Part shown: positions 42,319 to 49,421 of the stretch, one piece after another | Numbering within the stretch: the first letter of the stretch is position 1 | Layout: every line of letters starts with the position of its first letter | Assembly (NCBI GenBank): GCA_020073665.1 | Contig: JAIQEU010000021.1 | Location: 1 to 50,178 of the forward strand | Direction: 5' to 3' | DNA: 50,178 nt | DNA from: Terriglobia bacterium | GTDB lineage: Bacteria > Acidobacteriota > Terriglobia > Terriglobales > Acidobacteriaceae | Notes under the pieces: generated by a model | Told to the model about the DNA's origin: nothing | The model's input: only the letters and a program-made list of their open reading frames with translations | The model's database searches: none | Program-made: the position numbers and the translations under genes

Positions 42319-43596
42319 ATGCACAAGCTGATCGCGTGGCTAGTCGTTGTGTTATGTGCAGCAGGGACGACGTTCGGACAAGTACCCGCCGCGCCCGCGC
42401 AGACCGAAACCGACGAGTACACGCGCTACGAACTGCTGTCGCCGGAGAGTGCGAGTTTTGCCATTCGCTATGAAGTGACGGCCACTGCCGCCGGGGCGAA
42501 GTATTACTTCAATCCGATCCGCAAGGGCAGCGTGGCCAGCGGCGAGTCGGTGATTGACCAGATGACCGGGCAGGCGCTGCGGTTTGAAGTGGTGAGCGGC
42601 GCGGAGGCGGTGAAAGACCCGCTGATGAAGGGCGAAGACGCGTCGGTGGACTACATCAAGGTGTCGCTGGCGCGTCCGGTGCCGCCTGAAGGTGGGGCGC
42701 GGCTGCTGATCCTGAAGACTTACAAAGATGCCAAGAGTTACTACCGCGAGGGCGACGCGATCGTGTTCAACCGGTCGCTGAGCATTCCGCGGAACAGCGT
42801 GGTGCTGCCCGCGGGATACGAACTGGTCGGGTGCAACCTGTCGTCGCAGGTGCTGGCGGAGCCGGATGGGCGGATTGCCATCAGCTTTATGAATGGCAGC
42901 GGGGCAGAAGCGCCGCTGGTGGTGAAAGCCAAGTCGGGCGCGCAGACGGGCGCTGCCGCCGCGCCACGGGCTCCGGGCAAGGCGAAGAGTTGGGAGGCTC
43001 CGTTCGAGGGAGAGACCGAGCAGGAGCGGCTTTCAGAGCGGGCGCACCAGGACCGCGAGATTGTTTACTTCCTGCAACAGCCGGAAACCCACGCCTTCAG
43101 CCTGTATCACGACTACACCGAGTCGACTCCGGGAGTGGACAAGTATTTCAACGTGGTGCGCTCGGGCAGCAAAGTGTCGGACCCGTCGGCCTACGTGCTC
43201 GATACTGGGGAAAAGCTGGCGACCAAAATAATGACCGGAGCAGAACTGGCAGTCGCGAAGCTTGACGCTGGGGAGCCGGTTGATGCAGCGGCGCAAGTGG
43301 TGGTGATTCCCTTCTCTGCGGAGAAGGCGGGGCAGTCGGTGCGCTTGCGAATTGCGGAGACCTATACTGCGCCGGCGAGCTACCGGCTGGAGGGAGACGA
43401 ACTGGTGTTTGACCGGAGCCTGGGGCGTCCGCGGAACGCGGTGGTGCTGCCGGAAGGATGGTACCTGACGGCCAGTTCAATTCCGGCGACGGTCACACAG
43501 ATGGCGGACGGGCGCATCCGGATGGATTTTTGGGATGGGAGGCCGGACCCGGTCGATGTGCTGATCAAGGCCAAGCGCCGGGCGCGGGCTCGTTAG
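42319..43596 (+). CDS. Secreted protein with internal duplication, unknown
   Basis: 425 residues from ATG 42319, which has GGAGGGGG upstream and opens a signal peptide (MHKLIAWLVVVLCAAGTTFG). The mature protein contains two homologous halves. ILKTYKDAKSYYREGDAIVF..RSLSIPRNSVVLPAGYEL in the first corresponds to IAETYTAPASYRLEGDELVF..RSLGRPRNAVVLPEGWYL in the second; both end with ADGRI..(S/D)F and a basic VKAK/IKAK. The halves are joined by an Ala/Pro linker (GAAAAPRAPGKAKS). An upstream in-frame start at 42283 is less likely. Beta-rich, possibly carbohydrate- or protein-binding, with no catalytic motif recognised. Confidence 0.78.
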   Translation: MHKLIAWLVVVLCAAGTTFGQVPAAPAQTETDEYTRYELLSPESASFAIRYEVTATAAGAKYYFNPIRKGSVASGESVIDQMTGQALRFEVVSGAEAVKDPLMKGEDASVDYIKVSLARPVPPEGGARLLILKTYKDAKSYYREGDAIVFNRSLSIPRNSVVLPAGYELVGCNLSSQVLAEPDGRIAISFMNGSGAEAPLVVKAKSGAQTGAAAAPRAPGKAKSWEAPFEGETEQERLSERAHQDREIVYFLQQPETHAFSLYHDYTESTPGVDKYFNVVRSGSKVSDPSAYVLDTGEKLATKIMTGAELAVAKLDAGEPVDAAAQVVVIPFSAEKAGQSVRLRIAETYTAPASYRLEGDELVFDRSLGRPRNAVVLPEGWYLTASSIPATVTQMADGRIRMDFWDGRPDPVDVLIKAKRRARAR

Positions 43597-43643
43597 CCCG
43601 CAACTACTGTCGCAGGACGGTTCATCTACGATCTGGCTTTCAG

Positions 43644-44159
43644 CTACTTTCTGCGGGCTTCTTTCACGATCTTTTCCAACTGTTGCAGATGGTTCAGGTC
43701 GTGTCCGGCGACCATGTTGACGATGTGGGCCACGGTCTCTTTTCCCCGTTCCTGGTGCATGCCATAGTTCTCCCACAGACTCTTGGGGACGGTTTTCAGC
43801 AGTGCGAGGTTGCTCTCGCGCAGCACGCGGAAGGTCTCGAGTGAAGCTTTGGGATCGCGGCGGCTGTATTGAAAGGTCTGGGCCCACACGTCCTGATCGT
43901 AGGCCTGGACGGGGTTTCCGCTGGCGCCCAGGACCGAACGCAAGCGCCAGCCGATGACCAGTTCCGCATCAGCGAGATGAGCCAGGATCTCAGCTACCGA
44001 CCACTTCCCGGGCTGGGGACGGCGCGTCATCTTCTTCTTGTCCATGCGCCGGGTCAAAGCGGCAAGTTTCTTTGGCGTGGCTCGCTGCACGCTCAAGGGT
44101 TGCTTTCCGTCCGCATAACCCAGCAGGCGCTGGGTATACTGCTGCGCTGTTTCCTGCAT
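43644..44159 (-). CDS. DinB-family protein (copy 3)
   Basis: 171 residues. The DinB pattern is GKWSVAEILAHLADAELVIG with the first His, and the C-terminal ETVAHIVNMVAGHDLNHLQQL with the other two. The middle has KASLETFRVLRESNLALLKT. It is more like copy 2 than copy 1 in length, and all three differ strongly. The ATG at 44159 is clear, although a strong Shine-Dalgarno is not visible. It is a single gene, convergent with the duplicated secreted protein. Confidence 0.85.
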   Translation of the reverse strand: MQETAQQYTQRLLGYADGKQPLSVQRATPKKLAALTRRMDKKKMTRRPQPGKWSVAEILAHLADAELVIGWRLRSVLGASGNPVQAYDQDVWAQTFQYSRRDPKASLETFRVLRESNLALLKTVPKSLWENYGMHQERGKETVAHIVNMVAGHDLNHLQQLEKIVKEARRK

Positions 44160-44383
44160 GTGTCCCTCGCAATGAGTGCTCGTTAAAGCGGAATTTTGAA
44201 AATTCGGGGTTTGTTAGGCAGATTATATCCCCCGGAATGTTGTCATCGCCAGAGTTGATCAAGGCATCCAAACAAAAACATCGTGGTACCGTTGTGGCAA
44301 GCTGGCGGTGGTGGCGAAAGCTGGCGGGTGAGGACTAGAATCGCGCCATCCGTCTTCTACCATTCTCACGCCAGGAGGGTTTT

Positions 44384-44728
44384 GTGAGGAGAACGCGTTT
44401 CCGGATTCTTTCGCTCATGCTGCTTGGGTTGTGCCTGGGCCTGGTGGGTTGTCCGCACACCAGCATTGCCGACATCAATCGTGACCCCGGGCGATTTACC
44501 AACAAAGACGTCACCATCGCCGGCCGGGTGAGCACTTCATTCGGCGCGCTGGGCACCGGGGTGTTCGAAGTGGATGACGGCACCGGCCGGATGTGGGTTT
44601 ACAGCCAGAACTTCGGCGTACCCAGCAACGGCGCCAAGGTAGCCGTCACCGGACGAATTGAACAAGGATTCAGCGTCGGCGGCCGCAGCTTCGCAATCAT
44701 TCTCAAGGAGTCGGAACGCCGCCACTGA
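44384..44728 (+). CDS. Putative lipoprotein with OB-fold-like domain
   Basis: 114 residues from GTG 44384, preceded by AGGAGG. The signal sequence ends in a lipobox-like LGLVGC, so the Cys could be lipidated. The mature part reads INRDPGRFTNKDVTIAGRVS, then GTGVFEVDDGTGRMWVYSQN and GAKVAVTGRIEQGF. This is the pattern of small OB-fold (tRNA-anti-like) envelope proteins: V.vaG.V, a DxTG turn, G.v..V.G. It could bind oligosaccharides, nucleic acids or proteins; no further assignment is possible. The next gene is 111 bases away on the same strand. Confidence 0.78.
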   Translation: MRRTRFRILSLMLLGLCLGLVGCPHTSIADINRDPGRFTNKDVTIAGRVSTSFGALGTGVFEVDDGTGRMWVYSQNFGVPSNGAKVAVTGRIEQGFSVGGRSFAIILKESERRH

Positions 44729-44839
44729 ACTGGTCCGCGCGGCTTCGACCGGCATTGCCTTCTGTGAGGGACGTCACAGTTCTATGTGATGTAACCCACT
44801 ACCAGGCAGGGCCTTACCCTGTACTAAACTAGGCAGAAC

Positions 44840-45232
44840 ATGCCGGACTTCGCCATACTCACAAACCGCAAGCGCGCCGGGATTGCCCTGGTGCATTCGA
44901 TGGCATTCCTGCTGCTGGCGCTGCGCGGATTTGCCTCTCCCAAGCTTGGCATTTCGCTTCGCTCCGGGACCACAGCCGACTTCCTTCTCTTGATGATGTA
45001 TCTGACGGTGGCGTCCATTCTGCTGTGGCTGGCCGGAATTGCGCGTTGCACCAAGGAGCGCACCTACTTCGGCTTCTGCGCCGGCAGCGCCAGCTTCGGA
45101 CTGCTGCGCACCCTTTTCGGCGATACGACCCTGCCCGCCGCCCAGTACTTGCGCGTGCTGATGCTGATCTGCGCGGTGTTTGTCGGGACGCTGATCTGGC
45201 GATTCCACAGCGACGAACTGCTGCCCGAGTAA
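44840..45232 (+). CDS. Four-helix membrane protein, unknown
   Basis: 130 residues: a short basic N terminus (MPDFAILTNRKRAG) and four hydrophobic helices (IALVHSMAFLLLALRGFA; FLLLMMYLTVASILLWLAGI; FGFCAGSASFGLLRTLFG; LRVLMLICAVFVGTLIWRF), with an acidic C terminus (HSDELLPE). No family recognised. It sits between the lipoprotein gene and the tRNA, with its stop 33 bases from the tRNA 3' end. Confidence 0.7.
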   Translation: MPDFAILTNRKRAGIALVHSMAFLLLALRGFASPKLGISLRSGTTADFLLLMMYLTVASILLWLAGIARCTKERTYFGFCAGSASFGLLRTLFGDTTLPAAQYLRVLMLICAVFVGTLIWRFHSDELLPE

Positions 45233-45265
45233 ACCCGGATAGAATTCCTGCCTCGTCGGGAGATT

Positions 45266-45340
45266 TGGTAGCGCTACCGGGAATCGAACCCGGGTTTGAA
45301 GATTGAGAATCTTCCGTCCTAACCCCTAGACGATAGCGCC
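45266..45340 (-). tRNA. tRNA-Glu (anticodon CTC)
   Basis: Read on the minus strand it begins GGCGCTATCGTCTAGGGG and ends TAGCGCTACCA, with a 7-bp acceptor stem (one G-T pair). The anticodon stem GAAGA/TCTTC encloses loop TTCTCAA, giving anticodon CTC. The T-arm is CCGGG-TTCGATT-CCCGG. The CCA end is encoded, and the length is 75 bases. Confidence 0.95.
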
Positions 45341-45400
45341 GCCGGGCAGAGTGTGATTATAACAAAGCCCGCTGTGCGTGGGCATGCGCGGGCCTTGCGC

Positions 45401-45760
45401 TTACCCGCGGCGGAAGGCGGCAGCATCCATCTTGCGCAGTTCGGCTTCTTCATAGCGTTTGCGTACCACTGGTCGCAGGGCGGCAAACAGAATCGTCAGC
45501 AGCCCTCCGATCAGCACCAGCGGATACCAGATGCCATACGGCTGCCGCGTGTACAAGGCGTAGGCTCCAACCAGCAAATGAGCCACACCGACGAATATCA
45601 TCAGTGTGAACGCGCCCAAAACCAGGCCCCGGCCTTTTCCCTTGGGTGCCAGCGTGCCCGCGGCCGCTCCTAGAATTCCGCCGAGCGAACCCAGCAAGCC
45701 TCCACCAATGCCGCCGTACAGCGCGCCAAAACGGATCGGATCAAACCATGGTTGGGTCAT
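45401..45760 (-). CDS. Small membrane protein coupled to DUF2089 regulator
   Basis: 119 residues with an N-terminal glycine-rich helix (FGALYGGIGGGLLGSLGGILG), then two further helices (LVLGAFTLMIFVGVAHLLVGAY; YPLVLIGGLLTILFAALRPVV) and a charged C-terminal tail. It overlaps the DUF2089 gene by ATGA, so the two are translationally coupled. In other genomes DUF2089-type regulators are often paired with a small membrane protein of this sort. Function unknown. Confidence 0.78.
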   Translation of the reverse strand: MTQPWFDPIRFGALYGGIGGGLLGSLGGILGAAAGTLAPKGKGRGLVLGAFTLMIFVGVAHLLVGAYALYTRQPYGIWYPLVLIGGLLTILFAALRPVVRKRYEEAELRKMDAAAFRRG

Positions 45761-46092
45761 AAACTCTCCTTTGGTTCGGTTCTCTGCTGGCGATACAAGT
45801 CGCGCAGCGAGCGCGCGGCGGAAACTGTGATCTCGCCGCGTTCCACCAGTTCGGCCAGCAGTTGCATCATCGGATCTGGCGGCGCCCCTCCGACGATCTG
45901 CTGCACCCGCTGAATCAGCCGGTCTACGCGCACGCGGATCGTGGGATAGCTGACCTGATAAATGCGCGCCAGGTCTTTAAACGACCCCGAAGTCAGCACC
46001 AATTGCAGCACCAAATCCAGTTCTTCCTCAGTCAGCGAAAACAGAGGATGCCCGACTGGCGGATGCGATTGAGATGCAGATTCAGAGGTCAT
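45757..46092 (-). CDS. DUF2089-family DNA-binding regulator
   Basis: A 111-residue protein. The DUF2089-type helix-turn-helix is FSLTEEELDLVLQLVLTSGS, then FKDLARIYQVSYPTIRVRVD and RLIQRV. A second helical part follows (MMQLLAELVERGEITVSAAR, SLRDLYRQQR). The SYPTxR recognition helix is typical. It probably controls its own operon and the coupled membrane protein. The upstream region is strongly AT-rich with a palindrome (46136-46150), a natural candidate site. Start ATG 46092 is unambiguous. Confidence 0.85.
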   Translation of the reverse strand: MTSESASQSHPPVGHPLFSLTEEELDLVLQLVLTSGSFKDLARIYQVSYPTIRVRVDRLIQRVQQIVGGAPPDPMMQLLAELVERGEITVSAARSLRDLYRQQRTEPKESL

Positions 46093-46135
46093 CAGGTGTC
46101 ACTTTACGGTTAGCTTTAATAAATGTAAAGATTAC

Positions 46136-46150
46136 TTAAATAATATTTAA
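46136..46150. promoter_or_regulatory. AT-rich palindrome upstream of DUF2089 regulator
   Basis: TTAAATA-A-TATTTAA is a perfect 7+7 palindrome around a central base, in an AT-rich stretch (about 46117-46197) in an otherwise GC-rich chromosome. It lies 44 bases upstream of the regulator gene. It may be an operator or an AT-rich promoter element; this is inference. Confidence 0.4.
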
Positions 46151-46198
46151 CTACTTACAAGTAATTGAAAACAGATAGTTTAAAAAGTTACTGAACGC

Positions 46199-46227
46199 TT
46201 GACAGGATGGCTCTCCAGTAGCACAAT
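46199..46227 (+). promoter_or_regulatory. Putative imuA promoter
   Basis: TTGACA at 46199-46204, a 17-base spacer and CACAAT at 46222-46227 (four of six matches to TATAAT). The ATG of imuA is 90 bases downstream. I see no recognisable LexA box, but the acidobacterial consensus is not known to me. Confidence 0.45.
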
Positions 46228-46317
46228 CACACCTTAGGCGAATAAAAAGCGAAACTACACTCGCCTTCGCCGCAAGGCTTTTCGGCCTTGAGTTCCCTGA
46301 AAACTCCGAGGTCCCTT

Positions 46318-47178
46318 ATGTCTTCCCTGTGTGCCCAGACGCTGGGCCATGGCGTTGCATTTGTTTCCACGCCCGCGTCTGTGCTTTTAAAGCGCCTCGC
46401 GGAAGCAGCCAAGCTTGCCAGCGTGACGCCGGCAGCGCAGATGGCAGTGCGGCCGGTGCCGGAAATGGTTCCCAGCGGGATCGCCGAACTCGACACCCTT
46501 ACTGGCGGACTGCCGCGCGGTTGCCTCTCCGAAATTTGCGGGGCAGCTTCTTCGGGACGCACCAGTGTTTTGCTGGCAGCGTTGGCTTCCGCTACCCAAC
46601 GGCAGGAAGTGTGCGCCCTGGTAGATACCAGCGATGCTTTCGATCCGGTGTCGGCTGCGGCGGCAGGAGTGGATTTCGAAAAACTGCTTTGGGTACGGTG
46701 CGGGGCAAAGGCAAATTCACCACAGAGACATAGTGACACGGAGAAAACAAAACATCATGAACGCAAGAAAGAAGATCCTCTGGCGCAAGCGTTGCGGGTC
46801 ACCGATCTGCTGTTGCAAAGCGGCGGCTTTGGGATGGTGGCCGTCGATCTGGGCGATGTTCCGTTGAGGGCGGCGCGACGGATTCCGCTGACCTCGTGGT
46901 TTCGCTTTCAACGTGCGGTGGAGAACACGCCCACGGTATTGCTGGTGGTGGCAGAAAGTCCCTTTGCGCCGGCCTGTGCGGCTCTGCTGGTGAAACTGCA
47001 GTCTGGAAAACAGCGGTCAGCTTTCAGCTCTCAGCTTTCAGCCACGAACAAAACCTTGCCGGCTCACGCGCTGCTGTTTGATGGATTGCATGTGGAAGGG
47101 GAAATTCTTCGTTCACGGATGGAGCGTAAACCGGTGCGAGCTGCAACCACTCGATTTGCCACCCGCGCTGTGGGTTGA
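46318..47178 (+). CDS. imuA: ImuA-like RecA-fold protein (mutasome)
   Basis: 286 residues from ATG 46318; a TTG at 46288 is possible. It is the RecA-like partner of ImuB in damage-tolerance mutagenesis. The RecA-fold core begins SGIAELDTLTGGLPRGCLSE, with a P-loop GAASSGRTS where the usual Lys is Arg. LVDTSDAFDPVSAAAAGVDF is the Walker B neighbourhood seen in relatives. Two stretches look out of place in the fold: NSPQRHSDTEKTKHHERKKE and SGKQRSAFSSQLSATN. Both are encoded by dispersed repeats (46718-46746 and 47015-47043) that elsewhere lie between genes, and both keep the frame. Whether the protein tolerates them is unknown. It is followed by imuB, 95 bases later. Confidence 0.82.
   Translation: MSSLCAQTLGHGVAFVSTPASVLLKRLAEAAKLASVTPAAQMAVRPVPEMVPSGIAELDTLTGGLPRGCLSEICGAASSGRTSVLLAALASATQRQEVCALVDTSDAFDPVSAAAAGVDFEKLLWVRCGAKANSPQRHSDTEKTKHHERKKEDPLAQALRVTDLLLQSGGFGMVAVDLGDVPLRAARRIPLTSWFRFQRAVENTPTVLLVVAESPFAPACAALLVKLQSGKQRSAFSSQLSATNKTLPAHALLFDGLHVEGEILRSRMERKPVRAATTRFATRAVG
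46718..46746. repeat. 'CACAGAG..GACACGGAG' repeat inside imuA coding region
   Basis: CACCACAGAGACATAGTGACACGGAGAA is a diverged copy of the 2240/3380/9044 intergenic motif, here in frame within imuA, where it encodes part of a charged insertion. Confidence 0.6.
47015..47043. repeat. 'TCAGCTTTCAGCTCTCAGC' repeat inside imuA coding region
   Basis: Matches the 13508-13553 repeat class. It encodes the Ser/Gln-rich SAFSSQLSAT stretch of imuA. Confidence 0.6.
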
Positions 47179-47204
47179 GAGTTCGTGCTTCAGATACTGC
47201 GGGC

Positions 47205-47268
47205 AGCCCTCCCGACAGCCGGCGAGACGCCGGCGCTACGCACTGATAGCTGAAAGCTGACAGCTTTT
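47205..47268. repeat. Composite dispersed repeat between imuA and imuB
   Basis: GCCCTCCCGACAGCCGGCGA leads into GACGCCGGCGCTACGC, an inverted GCCGGCG/CGCCGGC unit. It is followed by CTGATAGCTGAAAGCTGACA GCT, an inverted copy of the 47015 repeat. A T-run follows (47264-47270), so the unit could also form a weak terminator within the operon. Confidence 0.6.
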
Positions 47269-47273
47269 TTCTC

Positions 47274-48737
47274 ATGACTGCTTTTGCTTGCATCTTCGTT
47301 CCCGATTTTCCCGTAGAGGCGCTGCTGCGGTCAGAGCCGGAGTTGCGTTCGCAGGCGGTTGCAGTGCTCGAGGGTAAAGCGCCTTTACAGAAAGTTCTTG
47401 CCGCAAACGAAAAAGCCCGCCGGGCCGGAATCGAGCCGGGGATGTCCCGGTTGCAGGTTGAAGCTTGCACCGACCTGGCGCTGCGTGCCCGCTCGCTGCT
47501 GCAAGAGGATGCCGCTCACGCCGCGCTGCTGGATTGTGCGCAGTCTTTTTCGCCGCGGGTGGAAGACGCAGGCTGCGACACCATCCTGCTTGATCTCGCT
47601 GGCCTGGAGCCGCTTTTTGGTTCATTGCCAAGGATCGCGCGGGAGATCGCGCGCCGGGCCTGGGACCTGGGCCTGGAAGCAAATGTGGCGGTGGCGTTTA
47701 ATCCTGATACCGCCGTGCTCGCGGCGCGCGGGTTTTCCGGGGTGACCGTCATTCCATCCGGGCGGGAAGCCGAGCAACTGGGCAGCCTGCCATTGCCCGT
47801 GCTGTGGGCTGGCAGTTCGATGGAAGCAGCAGGCTTGCTCGAAACCTTCGACCGCTGGGGCGTGCGCAACCTGCGCGCTCTGGCCGCCCTGCCGGAGGTT
47901 GCGCTCAGCGAGCGCCTGGGGCAGGAGGGTGTGCATCTGCAGCAACTGGCGCGCGGCGCTACGTCTCGCACGCTGGTTCCGGTCGAGCCGCCCCTTGGGT
48001 TTGAAGAGGCGATTGAACTGGAGTACCCGCTGGTGCTGCTGGAACCGTTGGCATTCTTGCTGGGCCGGTTGCTGGAGCAACTTTGCGCTCGCTTGGCGGC
48101 GCGCGCACTGGCGACGCAGGAGCTGCGGTTGCGGTTGGAATTGGAGAACGGGTATCGCGAAGAACTGGACACGCGCGCGGCCGAGGACGAGCGTCCCAAC
48201 AGCCGCTGGTTTCAGCGCACGCTGCGGCTGCCGGTCCCGCTGCTCGATGCCAAAGTCTTTCTCAAGCTGCTGCAGCTCGATCTGAAAGCGCATCCGCCGG
48301 GCGCGCCAATCGTTAAAATTCAGCTGGCGGCGGAGCCGGTGCGGCCACGCGCGGCCCAGAGCGGGCTCTTCCTTCCACCTTCGCCAGAACCGGAAAAACT
48401 CGAGCTCACGCTGGCCAGGATTGCTGGCATCGTCGGTGAAGGCAAGCTGGGTTCGCTGGAGTTACTGGATACGCACCGTCCCGAGGGTTTTCGCATGCAG
48501 CACTTCGCGCCGGATGCAACTCATGGGCTAAAGCCCTCTTTAAAAAATGCATTCAATGCAGGGCTGAAACCCTGCGCCACCCAGAAACAATCTGCCGTAA
48601 ACCCGCCGGGACTGAAGCTCCACGGACTTACGTCCGTGGGATCCAACTTTCGCAGGCTTTGGAGCGCCTGTCCCCGAAGCGAGGATTCGCTATTCCTCCA
48701 CGGAGTCATGTCCGAGGAATCCCGCGAAGGGGATTGA
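47274..48737 (+). CDS. imuB: ImuB-like catalytically inactive Y-family polymerase, run into a repeat
   Basis: 487 residues. The Y-polymerase-like region begins FACIFVPDFPVEALLRSEPE, where the catalytic DxD of true Y polymerases is absent, as in ImuB. Further family segments are LAANEKARRAGIEPGMSRLQ, SPRVEDAGCDTILLDLAGLE, LFGSLPRIAREIARR, GVRNLRALAALPEVALSERL, VEPPLGFEEAIELEYPL and ELLDTHRPEGFRMQHFAP. After that point (about residue 415) the frame runs through a dispersed hairpin repeat for ~70 codons (HGLKPSLKNAFNAGLKPCA and onward) before a chance stop. So the natural C terminus, which binds the clamp and DnaE2 in the family, appears lost or replaced. ATG 47274 has no clear Shine-Dalgarno. 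Confidence 0.82.
   Translation: MTAFACIFVPDFPVEALLRSEPELRSQAVAVLEGKAPLQKVLAANEKARRAGIEPGMSRLQVEACTDLALRARSLLQEDAAHAALLDCAQSFSPRVEDAGCDTILLDLAGLEPLFGSLPRIAREIARRAWDLGLEANVAVAFNPDTAVLAARGFSGVTVIPSGREAEQLGSLPLPVLWAGSSMEAAGLLETFDRWGVRNLRALAALPEVALSERLGQEGVHLQQLARGATSRTLVPVEPPLGFEEAIELEYPLVLLEPLAFLLGRLLEQLCARLAARALATQELRLRLELENGYREELDTRAAEDERPNSRWFQRTLRLPVPLLDAKVFLKLLQLDLKAHPPGAPIVKIQLAAEPVRPRAAQSGLFLPPSPEPEKLELTLARIAGIVGEGKLGSLELLDTHRPEGFRMQHFAPDATHGLKPSLKNAFNAGLKPCATQKQSAVNPPGLKLHGLTSVGSNFRRLWSACPRSEDSLFLHGVMSEESREGD
48525..48650. repeat. Multi-hairpin dispersed repeat at the imuB 3' end
   Basis: Contains GGGCTAAAGCCC (48528), CAGGGCTGAAACCCTG (48559) and CCACGGACTTACGTCCGTGG (48621), three short stem-loops in about 110 bases. 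Strings of this kind (gggctGAAgccct, ccacggACTTACgtccgtgg) are frequent intergenic elements in Koribacter-like genomes as I remember them. Here the element forms the open 3' end of imuB. Confidence 0.7.
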
Positions 48738-48806
48738 TTTAATAAAGTACAATAATCATGCCAACCCCCGGGCGGACCCGTCCGTCTAAGGAGATGAAAG
48801 GCGGAG

Positions 48807-49421
48807 ATGGACTTTATGGATGAACAGGCGCTCGTCGACGGACTGTCCAGTGGAGACCAGACGGCCTTCCGCGAGTTCGTCGAGCGGTACAAGAGAAGAA
48901 TCTATTACCTGGCCCTGGACATGGTCGGCAACCCGGTCGACGCCGAAGACGTGTCCCAGGAGGTTTTCCTCAAGGTTTTCCGATCGTTCGGGACGTTCAA
49001 GAAGGACGCCAAGATCAGTTCCTGGCTGTATCGAGTCACCTACAACGCCTGTATCGACCACTTGAGGAAAAAGGAGCTGACTCCGGAGGCCGTCGGCGAC
49101 GAGGCCCTGGAGGCCCGGACGAAAAGCGACGCCCCGTTGTCGGGATCGTCCTCGGTCCAGGACCCCCACCGCTCCCTCGAAACGGGCCAGCTCCAGGCCA
49201 GGATCGCCCGGGCCCTGGAAAACGTCTCGCCCCAGGAGAAAGCCGTCTTCCTCCTCCGCCACTATGATCAGCTCATGCTCAAGGAAATCGCCGAGGTCCT
49301 GCACCTATCCGTCGGGTCGGTCAAGAGCTACCTGTTCCGGGCCGTCCGGAAACTGCAGATAGAGCTCGGCGCTTCGGGCATGGCTCCGGGGATGGAGGTC
49401 TCCCATGATGAATTGCCGTAA
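48807..49421 (+). CDS. ECF-type RNA polymerase sigma factor
   Basis: 204 residues. Region 2 is seen in FREFVERYKRRIYYLALDMV, then GNPVDAEDVSQEVFLKVFRS and SWLYRVTYNACIDHLRK. Region 4 is VSPQEKAVFLLRHYDQLMLK, EIAEVLHLSVGSVKSYLFRA. A GGAG-containing leader precedes the ATG. It overlaps the start of the next gene, a putative anti-sigma factor, so the pair is translationally coupled. Codon use differs from everything upstream (CTC and GTC favoured over CTG and GTG; many CGG), and the gene begins just after the repeat at the end of imuB. It may come from another lineage or from a join in the assembly. The pair reminds me of Aminicenantes-type sequences, from memory only. Confidence 0.9.
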   Translation: MDFMDEQALVDGLSSGDQTAFREFVERYKRRIYYLALDMVGNPVDAEDVSQEVFLKVFRSFGTFKKDAKISSWLYRVTYNACIDHLRKKELTPEAVGDEALEARTKSDAPLSGSSSVQDPHRSLETGQLQARIARALENVSPQEKAVFLLRHYDQLMLKEIAEVLHLSVGSVKSYLFRAVRKLQIELGASGMAPGMEVSHDELP

